Translations under genes and position numbers: made by a program | DNA from: Thermotogae bacterium | GTDB lineage: Bacteria > Thermotogota > Thermotogae > B3-G13 | DNA length: 5,074 nt | NCBI GenBank assembly: GCA_015486095.1 | Contig: WFSK01000052.1 | Location: 1 to 5,074 of the forward strand | Reading direction: 5' to 3' | Notes under the pieces: model-generated | What the model saw: only the letters and a program-made list of their open reading frames with translations | The model's database searches: none | Told to the model about the DNA's origin: nothing | Part shown: positions 1 through 4,678 of the stretch, one piece after another | Layout of the letters: each line of letters opens with the position of its first letter | Numbering within the stretch: position 1 is the first letter of the stretch

Positions 1-761
1 GGTCAGATCCCACTGTTTCTGGCCCATTTCTCAAAGTCTTCGGTTGGACGTTTACTTACGCCTTTTTGAGTGTTCTCCTGACCTTTGCAGTTGGGCTTGC
101 ACTTGCTCTCGTCTTGAACAATCCTACACTCCGAGCAAGGACAGTTTATAGAACCCTACTCATCATTCCCTGGGCGATCCCTGCATTCATATCAGTTCTT
201 GTATGGAAGGAGGGTATATTCAATGAAACATATGGATTTCTGAATAAGTTCGTGCTATCGAAATGGTTTCACACCACAACAGTTCCCTGGCTTAGCGATC
301 CCATGTGGGCAAAATTTTCCGTGTTGCTGGTGAATTTGTGGCTTGGCTTTCCATATATGATGACCGTTTGTCTCGGTTCCTTGCAGAGCATTCCGGGTGA
401 GCTTTATGAGGCAGCAGATATGGATGGCGCCAATCGAATACAGCGTTTCTGGCGCATAACCCTTCCCTTGCTTCTGATCGCTGTTGCTCCCTTGTTGGTC
501 GGTTCATTCGCTTTCAATTTCAACAACTTCGTGAATATATACCTATTAACCCAGGGGGGTCCTCCACTACCGAATGCTCAAACTCCAGCTGGTTCGACGG
601 ATATATTGATCTCATATACCTATAAGCTGGCATTCGAGGGAGGGCATGGACAAGACTATGGATTCGCTTCAGCGATATCGGTGATAATATTCTTCATAGT
701 GGCGAGTATAAGTGCTATAAACTTCAAGTTTTCGGGTGCCCTCGAAGAGGTGAACAGGTAA
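1..761 (+). CDS. malF: Maltose-type ABC transporter permease MalF, C-terminal part (5' end outside window)
   Basis: One of the two membrane subunits of a maltose/maltodextrin importer (MalFGK2 type). The frame is open from base 3, reading S-D-P-T-V-S-G-P, with no stop before the window edge, so the TTG at base 66 is an internal codon and not the start. About 252 residues are visible. They match my memory of E. coli MalF from just before its TM4 to the C-terminus: WLSDP, VNLWLGFPYMM, the EAA loop YEAADMDGANRIQRFWRITLP (from about base 405, where the ATPase docks), SFAFNFNNF, and TPAGSTDILISYTYKLAFEGG. Five hydrophobic spans are visible. The large periplasmic P2 loop of E. coli MalF would lie upstream and cannot be assessed. 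The stop codon overlaps the malG start by one base (TAATG), so the two are co-transcribed and probably translationally coupled. Family assignment is very secure. The exact sugar (maltose, maltotriose, trehalose) is not readable. Confidence 0.95.
   Translation, partial: SDPTVSGPFLKVFGWTFTYAFLSVLLTFAVGLALALVLNNPTLRARTVYRTLLIIPWAIPAFISVLVWKEGIFNETYGFLNKFVLSKWFHTTTVPWLSDPMWAKFSVLLVNLWLGFPYMMTVCLGSLQSIPGELYEAADMDGANRIQRFWRITLPLLLIAVAPLLVGSFAFNFNNFVNIYLLTQGGPPLPNAQTPAGSTDILISYTYKLAFEGGHGQDYGFASAISVIIFFIVASISAINFKFSGALEEVNR
747..753 (+). promoter_or_regulatory. Ribosome binding site of malG
   Basis: GAGGTGA is a seven-base match to the bacterial Shine-Dalgarno consensus AAAGGAGGTGAT. It lies inside the last malF codons, seven bases before the malG ATG at 761. 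It supports that start and shows malG can be initiated independently as well as by coupling. Confidence 0.75.
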
Positions 762-2677
762 TGGCTGTTAGGAGAAGAAAGAATTGGCTTACCCATATCG
801 TCTTAATAACGCTGTTATGTATCATATTGTTTCCAATATTGTGGGTGATAACAACATCGATAAGAAAACAAAATGCCGCATTTTCTCCGTATCTATTACC
901 TCATTCCATTTCCTTTGAAAATTATAAGGAACTCATACATCCTGAGAAGAATCTTTATGACCTTGGAGTGGAATTAACCGCCATATATACCAGGGGTGGA
1001 GAGTACAGTGAAAAAACTGTGAGAGAAAGGCAACATAGTGCGATAAGGGTGATGAAGAGGATAGACAGATATATCAAGGAATTGGATAAGAGGAGCTCCG
1101 TATTGGATGAGAAGATGCAGACACTTAACGAGATCGGAGAGAAGATGAAGGAGAATGCTGTAGCCATATCATCTGACTCATTCGAAAAGACCCGAGATAG
1201 AGCAAAGCGATTGTTATCAGAACTCAAGCCCTTTTCTGCTTATTCTACGAGCATATTAAACGCTTTTAATTACTCGATCATAAAGGATATCCTGGAGATG
1301 TCACCTTCGGGGAATAGGATCAAATATGCAGTCTACCGTGGGTATCTCGAGAAGAACATTCCGGAGTTAAGAAATGGCAACTTCGATGTGGATGCACTGA
1401 ACGAATTGGAAAAGAAATATAGGAGAGATTACAATACGTTGCGCGAAGATACACAATTCGATATTTCTTCTTTGTTCGCGAGACTGGATGTAGAGTGTCT
1501 GTTGAGAGCACTCGATGCGAAGGTAAACGATTGGCTCGCGTTAAAAAAGATTTTGGAGGGAATAAGGGATACAAAAAGGTCTATATACAGTGAAATTTCT
1601 TCCGAAGATTTACCAACGCTTTCCTCTCTTTTCAAAGATGTTAAACCTATGATGGCTATAGAAGATTATGTAGGAATGATAGATGTATTGAGTAAAGATG
1701 TAAAGGTAACCCATGAGGCATTCAAAGGCTATGATAAACGTTTCACAACGCTAAAGGAGAGATTCTTCAACGCCTTGAGGACGAATGGGAAGAGCGTAGA
1801 TTTGAAAGGAATAGATGAACTAACGATGTTCTATAACACGAATGTAGAGAGGGCTTTAACGGATATCAATAGGGATGTAAAAGCGTTGTCCGATATCGAG
1901 AAGAAAGATAAAGTCCATGAAAAGATATCATCTGCATACGGCATTACCAAGATCACATCTTACCTGAATGCCGTTGTGGAAAGATATTATGCTATATGGA
2001 AGAGAAAAGTAAAGCAGCAATTCCTCAGATGGATGTTCAATTCTATCATAGTTGCAGGTGTAACTGCTGCAGCAACTGTATTGATAAGTGCGTTGGCAGC
2101 GTATCCGTTCAGCAGACTTCGCTTCTTGGGGAGGAGATGGGGATTGGTCACACTCATGTTGATCCAGATGTTTCCGGCAATGATGATGATGGTTGCGATA
2201 TACACTCTCTTGAAATTCCTGGGTACACTTTTTCCACCTCTAGGGTTGGACACTCTCGGTGGATTGACCCTGGCATACTTGGGTGGGGGAATCGCATTTT
2301 ACACGTGGCTGATGAAGGGATACTTCGATACCATACCTGCAACTTTAGAAGAATCGGCTATGATAGACGGTGCAACGAGATTTCAAACATTTTATATGAT
2401 AGTGCTTCCTTTAGCAAAGCCAGTTCTGGCAGTAGTTGCTATACTTTCATTCATAGGTAACTTCTCGGAATTTCTGCTCGCCAAGGTGGTCTTATCCGAT
2501 CCGAGTCATTTCACCTATGCGGTGGGATTACAGACATTCGTCTTCGGTCCTTATGAAACCGAATGGGGCATATTCTCTGCTGCAGCGCTATTGGGTGCAC
2601 TACCTATGTTGATCCTCTTCCTGTCCTTGCAGAGGTACCTTGTCAGTGGTCTAACGCAAGGGGCAGTAAAGGGATAA
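761..2677 (+). CDS. malG: Maltose-type ABC transporter permease MalG with a ~350-residue extracytoplasmic insertion
   Basis: Second membrane subunit of the maltose-type importer. It is 638 residues long, against about 280-300 for ordinary MalG. Residues 1-60 are a normal start: a basic cytoplasmic tail (AVRRRKNW), TM1 at about 11-33, then FPILWVITTSIRKQNAAF. From about residue 418 the normal protein resumes: TM2 about 424-449, the MFPAMMMMVAIYTL span, LAYLGGGIAFYTWLMKGYFDTIP, the EAA loop EESAMIDGATRFQTFYMIVLP (530-550, ATPase docking), and the conserved C-terminus LTQGAVKG, close to the LTAGGVKG of E. coli. Between them, residues about 64-415 are a hydrophilic, lysine- and glutamate-rich, helix-prone insertion in the first extracytoplasmic loop. 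Reading is continuous with no frameshift, so the insertion is part of the protein. I recall enlarged MalG proteins in Thermotogae, so this may be a lineage trait. The start at 761 has a good ribosome site. Confidence 0.95.
   Translation: MAVRRRKNWLTHIVLITLLCIILFPILWVITTSIRKQNAAFSPYLLPHSISFENYKELIHPEKNLYDLGVELTAIYTRGGEYSEKTVRERQHSAIRVMKRIDRYIKELDKRSSVLDEKMQTLNEIGEKMKENAVAISSDSFEKTRDRAKRLLSELKPFSAYSTSILNAFNYSIIKDILEMSPSGNRIKYAVYRGYLEKNIPELRNGNFDVDALNELEKKYRRDYNTLREDTQFDISSLFARLDVECLLRALDAKVNDWLALKKILEGIRDTKRSIYSEISSEDLPTLSSLFKDVKPMMAIEDYVGMIDVLSKDVKVTHEAFKGYDKRFTTLKERFFNALRTNGKSVDLKGIDELTMFYNTNVERALTDINRDVKALSDIEKKDKVHEKISSAYGITKITSYLNAVVERYYAIWKRKVKQQFLRWMFNSIIVAGVTAAATVLISALAAYPFSRLRFLGRRWGLVTLMLIQMFPAMMMMVAIYTLLKFLGTLFPPLGLDTLGGLTLAYLGGGIAFYTWLMKGYFDTIPATLEESAMIDGATRFQTFYMIVLPLAKPVLAVVAILSFIGNFSEFLLAKVVLSDPSHFTYAVGLQTFVFGPYETEWGIFSAAALLGALPMLILFLSLQRYLVSGLTQGAVKG
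950..2005 (+). other. Region of malG encoding the inserted extracytoplasmic helical domain
   Basis: This stretch encodes roughly residues 64-415 of MalG, between TM1 and TM2. By the known MalG topology (N-terminus in the cytoplasm) it should lie on the outer face of the membrane, where the sugar-binding protein docks. It has no long hydrophobic span and is rich in Lys, Glu, Arg and Asp. Heptad-like hydrophobic spacing is visible near both ends, at about residues 105-133 (I105, L108, L115, M119, L122, M129) and 362-379 (V362, L366, I369, V373, L376), which suggests two coiled-coil arms that could pack together. Three short similar pieces occur (KDVKPM, KDVKVT, RDVKAL), a possible trace of internal repetition. 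I recognise no known domain. The boundaries are judged by eye. Confidence 0.8.
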
Positions 2678-2745
2678 ACACTCGCACATTGAGATACCAC
2701 AGCAAACTCCATGAGGTAGGAGGTATATCTCGATGTGCGAGTGTT
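2677..2745 (+). repeat. Hairpin A:B with 20-bp stem starting at the last base of the malG stop codon
   Basis: The left arm, 2677-2696, starts at the last base of the malG stop codon and pairs with 2726-2745 (TATCTCGATGTGCGAGTGTT). All 20 positions pair in RNA, with one G-U pair (T2690/G2732). The 29-base loop, 2697-2725, contains the AGGAGG of segment B. No run of T follows, so it does not look like an intrinsic terminator. It could protect the 3' end of the mal transcript, or be one of two alternative structures, because the right arm also pairs with segment C near 2900. Confidence 0.85.
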
Positions 2746-2910
2746 GTAAGTGGTTGTGAAGACGAAGGAAGGTATCACGTCGGTGAGAAACAGGAAGTTT
2801 CGAATGTGACGGCGTGCAGGAAGGACGCTCGTCACAGCCCGATGTGATACCCCTGAGTCGAGCAACATGTTCACTTACACAACGATGCACATCGAGATAT
2901 CCCTCCTACC
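2715..2910 (+). ncRNA. Candidate structured RNA / imperfect palindromic element (segments B to C)
   Basis: A ~196-nt element built as nested inverted repeats, seen directly in the sequence. The closing stem pairs 2715-2738 with 2887-2910 (one mismatch, T2724/C2901) and continues after a small internal loop with TGTAAGTG (2745-2752) against CACTTACA (2872-2879). Further in come GTTG (2753-2756)/CAAC (2863-2866) and GAC (2761-2763)/GTC (2857-2859), then a 13-bp helix GGTATCACGTCGG (2771-2783)/CCGATGTGATACC (2839-2851) with one G-U pair. That helix encloses two hairpins: 2787-2801 (stem GAAAC/GTTTC, loop AGGAA) and 2806-2835 (10 bp with bulged T2829, loop GCAGGAAGG). I match it to no RNA family I know. 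It could be a small RNA, the untranslated part of a regulated transcript, or a palindromic mobile repeat with ~38-bp terminal inverted repeats. I see no convincing promoter immediately upstream; it could be made by read-through from malG. Confidence 0.6.
2718..2759 (+). CDS. Possible 8-codon cysteine-rich leader peptide with AGGAGG site
   Basis: AGGAGG at 2718-2723 is followed nine bases later by ATG (2733-2735), opening a frame that reads MCECCKWL and stops with TGA at 2757-2759. Three of the eight codons are Cys, and a Trp follows. The frame lies entirely in segment B, so the site would be masked when B pairs with C (whose CCCTCCTACC covers the AGGAGG) and partly affected when B pairs with A. 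It could be a leader peptide whose translation controls RNA folding, or a chance by-product of the purine-rich repeat end. The mirrored repeat on the other strand also places a Shine-Dalgarno-like sequence before an ATG (M-C-I-V-V-stop), which argues for caution. Confidence 0.25.
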   Translation, partial: RRYISMCECCKWL

Positions 2911-2938
2911 GAATTGCTTAGATTTTTATCAACACAAT

Positions 2939-2965
2939 TTGACATAGAGCCTCGATAAATTGACA
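2939..2965 (+). repeat. Direct repeat of TTGACA, 21 bases apart
   Basis: TTGACA occurs at 2939-2944 and again at 2960-2965, each preceded by an A/T-rich AAT or AAA context. The spacing of 21 bases is two helical turns, so both copies face the same side of the DNA. The second copy is the probable -35 box. The first has no suitable -10 box and could be part of an operator or a chance duplication. Confidence 0.5.
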
Positions 2966-2988
2966 GAAAGAATGATGTGTTATAAAAT
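2960..2988 (+). promoter_or_regulatory. Housekeeping-sigma promoter of the amino acid transporter operon
   Basis: TTGACA at 2960-2965 is a perfect -35 box. After 17 bases comes TAAAAT at 2983-2988 as the -10 box. An alternative reading is TATAAA at 2981-2986 with an extended TGT in front, at 15-base spacing. Either puts the transcription start near 2993-2996 and a leader of about 48 bases before the GTG start. The leader contains a small hairpin, GTCCT (2997-3001)/AGGAC (3012-3016). The promoter sits downstream of the A/B/C structures, so transcripts started here would not contain them. Confidence 0.75.
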
Positions 2989-3026
2989 ATGAAATAGTCC
3001 TGAGCTCGAAAAGGACAAAAAAGACA

Positions 3027-3033
3027 AAAGGAG
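3027..3033 (+). promoter_or_regulatory. Ribosome binding site that places the binding-protein start at GTG 3043
   Basis: AAAGGAG at 3027-3033 directly abuts the first ATG of the frame (3034), leaving no spacing, which is unworkable for that codon. The in-frame GTG at 3043 is nine bases downstream, a normal distance. The start is therefore most likely GTG 3043 rather than ATG 3034, shortening the protein by three residues. Confidence 0.75.
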
Positions 3034-3042
3034 ATGGTAAAA

Positions 3043-3912
3043 GTGGGGAGCAAGAAGGTAAGAACGTTGAGTATCTTTCTCTTGGTTGTTATCATGATGT
3101 TGGGAGGTGGCATTCTTTCCCGAGCAGGAAACGTTTATATCGTAGGTACCTCTGCAGATTATCCTCCATTCGAATGGGTTGATGGAAACGGCAATTACGT
3201 GGGATTCGATATGGATGTGATGCGTTCGATCGCAATCTTAGAAGGATTTAAGATCGATATCAAGGATATCGGCTTCGATGCACTCATTCCTGCCCTGCAA
3301 TCTGGTAAGATCGATATTATAGCTGCTGATATGACTATAACTGCCGAACGTGCGAAGGTCGTCACGTTCTCAGATCCGTATTGGGCTTCGAACTTTGGTG
3401 TACTCGTTCGCAAGGGCTCGGGTCTTAATATAGTTACCGCTTTATCACAAGGGCATAAGGTTGGTGCACAGACTGGTACCACTCAAGCCGATTTCCTGGA
3501 TAACCTCAAGAAGAGTGGAATCAACGTACAGATGAAACTCTATGAGACCAACGACCTTGCGATCATGGATCTTCTTGCTGGGAGAATAGATACTTTCCTT
3601 GGAGACCTTCCTGTTGCAAATGCATTTGCAAAAGCTCATCCAGATAAACTCGTAGAGGCTGGTGTAATCCATACGGGAGGAAATGCTGGATTTGCTGTAA
3701 AGAAAGGAGATCCAAAAGGAATATTGCCGTTAATAAAGGATGGGGTGAGTAAACTTCATTCAACTGGTATCTGGGATAACCTCGTGAAGGCCTACTTCAC
3801 TGGTAATCTGGATAAGATAACAGCCTGCTATGCGAAGTATAAACATTTTCTCGATTCGGGAGAACCGGCGAAATATGCTGCTGGTTTGGCTTCGTGCATG
3901 ACAGAAAAGTAA
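3043..3912 (+). CDS. Polar amino acid ABC transporter substrate-binding protein
   Basis: Secreted binding protein of the SBP family 3 (HisJ/GlnH/ArtJ type) that would capture an amino acid outside the membrane and deliver it to the permease encoded next. From the GTG start it is 289 residues. It opens with a signal peptide: basic GSKKVRT, a hydrophobic core, then a likely signal-peptidase-I site near LSRA-GN. There is no lipobox cysteine. Family hallmarks include GTSADYPPFEW, NYVGFDMDVM, FDALIPALQSGKIDIIAADMTIT, ERAKVVTFSDPYW (its Arg normally binds the ligand carboxylate) and VGAQTGTT, with LGDLPVANAF in the second lobe. The ligand cannot be read. After the usual end of the fold (WDNLVKAYFTGN) comes a ~30-residue tail with the protein's only two cysteines (residues 262 and 285), probably a disulfide. 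It has its own promoter upstream and a hairpin downstream, before the permease. Confidence 0.93.
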   Translation: MGSKKVRTLSIFLLVVIMMLGGGILSRAGNVYIVGTSADYPPFEWVDGNGNYVGFDMDVMRSIAILEGFKIDIKDIGFDALIPALQSGKIDIIAADMTITAERAKVVTFSDPYWASNFGVLVRKGSGLNIVTALSQGHKVGAQTGTTQADFLDNLKKSGINVQMKLYETNDLAIMDLLAGRIDTFLGDLPVANAFAKAHPDKLVEAGVIHTGGNAGFAVKKGDPKGILPLIKDGVSKLHSTGIWDNLVKAYFTGNLDKITACYAKYKHFLDSGEPAKYAAGLASCMTEK

Positions 3913-3923
3913 ATAGAAGCTCA

Positions 3924-3953
3924 AGGGGAGACAAGGGGTATTTTGTCTCCCCT
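3924..3953 (+). terminator. Intergenic hairpin after the binding-protein gene (partial terminator or 3' stabiliser)
   Basis: AGGGGAGACAA (3924-3934) pairs perfectly with TTGTCTCCCCT (3943-3953) around an 8-base loop, 11 bp with five G-C pairs in the lower half. The following ATTCTATT is T-rich but not a clean T run, so termination should be incomplete. In binding-protein operons such hairpins commonly stop part of transcription or shield the upstream message, which gives many more copies of the binding protein than of the membrane proteins. That role is inferred from position. Confidence 0.75.
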
Positions 3954-3973
3954 ATTCTATTAAATGGCCGAAA

Positions 3974-4678
3974 ATGATGTCCAATTCAACTCTTATTCTT
4001 ATATGGCAGAGTTTGCCTTTTTTGTTAAAAGGAATGATAGTTACTCTAGAGCTAACCTTTGCTTTTCTCAGTCTTGGCTTGATGGTAGGCATATTTTTGG
4101 CTCTTGGTCAGGTATATGGAACTAAACCGATTTCACTACTTATCTCTGTATTTGAACGGGTATTTCGTGCAATCCCAGCTTTGGTTCTCCTGTTTCTATT
4201 TTATTTCGGTGCTGCTCAATTTGGTTTTAATCTCTCGGCATTTGCGGCTTCATGTTTGGCTATGGGGTTACGTTCTGCCGCTTATCAATCCCAAATATTT
4301 CGGGGTGCGATCCAATCGATCAATATTGGACAAATAATGGCAGCACGAGCTATAGGCATGAGTCAATTTAAGGCAGCAGTGTATATCATTCTTCCTCAGG
4401 CATTAAGGCTTTCTATTGCCCCTTGGTCTAACGAATATGCCGTTGTGCTAAAGGATACCTCTCTGTGTTATGCGATCGGTGTTACTGAAATGATGAGACA
4501 AGGGAGGTATATAGTTGCCAGAACATTCGGTAATGCCCTTTTGATCTACGCGATCGTAGCGATCATCTACTTCATATTGGTCATTACAGGTACACGATTA
4601 CTGAGTTTATTAGAAAAAAAGGTGAGGATCCCAGGGTACGAAACAAAGGAGAAAGGAGAGATGCTCGAGAGAATATGA
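3974..4678 (+). CDS. Polar amino acid ABC transporter permease (HisM/GlnP type)
   Basis: Inner-membrane subunit forming the amino acid channel, 234 residues, a normal family length. The N-terminal LPFLLKGMIVTLELTFAFLSL is typical of the His/Glu/Gln/Arg/opine permeases. Further marks are FRAIPALVLLFLFYFGAAQ (residues 64-82), SQIFRGAIQSINIGQ (106-120), the ATPase-docking loop MAARAIGMSQFKAAVYIILPQALR (122-145, where the usual EAA reads MAA), and VVLKDTSL (157-164). About five membrane spans are visible. Only one permease gene is present between the binding protein and the ATPase, so it probably works as a homodimer. The start is ATG 3974 or the adjacent ATG 3977; neither has a recognisable ribosome site, and the intergenic hairpin ends about 20 bases upstream. 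The 3' end overlaps the ATPase gene. Confidence 0.93.
   Translation: MMSNSTLILIWQSLPFLLKGMIVTLELTFAFLSLGLMVGIFLALGQVYGTKPISLLISVFERVFRAIPALVLLFLFYFGAAQFGFNLSAFAASCLAMGLRSAAYQSQIFRGAIQSINIGQIMAARAIGMSQFKAAVYIILPQALRLSIAPWSNEYAVVLKDTSLCYAIGVTEMMRQGRYIVARTFGNALLIYAIVAIIYFILVITGTRLLSLLEKKVRIPGYETKEKGEMLERI
4645..4658 (+). promoter_or_regulatory. Tandem AAAGGAG ribosome sites before the ATPase gene
   Basis: AAAGGAG appears twice back to back (4645-4651 and 4652-4658) within the end of the permease gene. The nearer copy is 16 bases from ATG 4675, longer than usual. The ATPase may therefore depend partly on ribosomes terminating at the overlapping stop. No in-frame start lies closer. Confidence 0.5.

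Noticed and set aside
66..68. TTG as the start of the first gene
   Set aside because: The frame continues open to the window edge, and the upstream residues (PFLKVFGWTFTYAF) fit MalF TM4, so the gene begins outside the window.
1996..2460. 154-codon + strand frame inside malG
   Set aside because: It lies in another frame over the conserved TM2-TM5 region of MalG, whose protein sequence is clearly the real one.
2627..2655. Promoter for the structured RNA: TTGCAG, 17 bases, TCTAAC inside the end of malG
   Set aside because: Both boxes match the consensus poorly and lie in coding sequence, so it is not good enough to annotate.
2697..2725. CCACAGCAAACTCC resembling the CACAGGGCAAACC piece of the c-di-GMP-I riboswitch
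   Set aside because: The second conserved strand (GGGACGCAAAGCC type) and the tetraloop-receptor layout are missing, so the likeness is probably chance.
2563..2847. Open frame of 94 codons on the + strand across the end of malG and the intergenic region
   Set aside because: It starts inside malG in another frame, has no ribosome site and an odd Cys-rich composition, and its intergenic half is explained by the inverted repeats.
2761..2859. Kink-turn at the GA/GA internal loop of the structured element
   Set aside because: A kink-turn needs a three-base bulge directly next to the tandem G-A pairs. Here A-G-G can pair with C-C-T beside them and the bulge is two A further on.
2551..2890. Minus-strand open frames of 107 and 79 codons over the intergenic element
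   Set aside because: They run antisense into malG and their sequences resemble no family. The Shine-Dalgarno-like signal near 2900 on that strand is the mirror image of segment B, and its own ATG reaches a stop after five codons.
2911..2930. Intrinsic terminator formed by the B:C stem and the TTTTT at 2923-2927
   Set aside because: The T run begins 12 bases after the stem base, too far for a standard intrinsic terminator.
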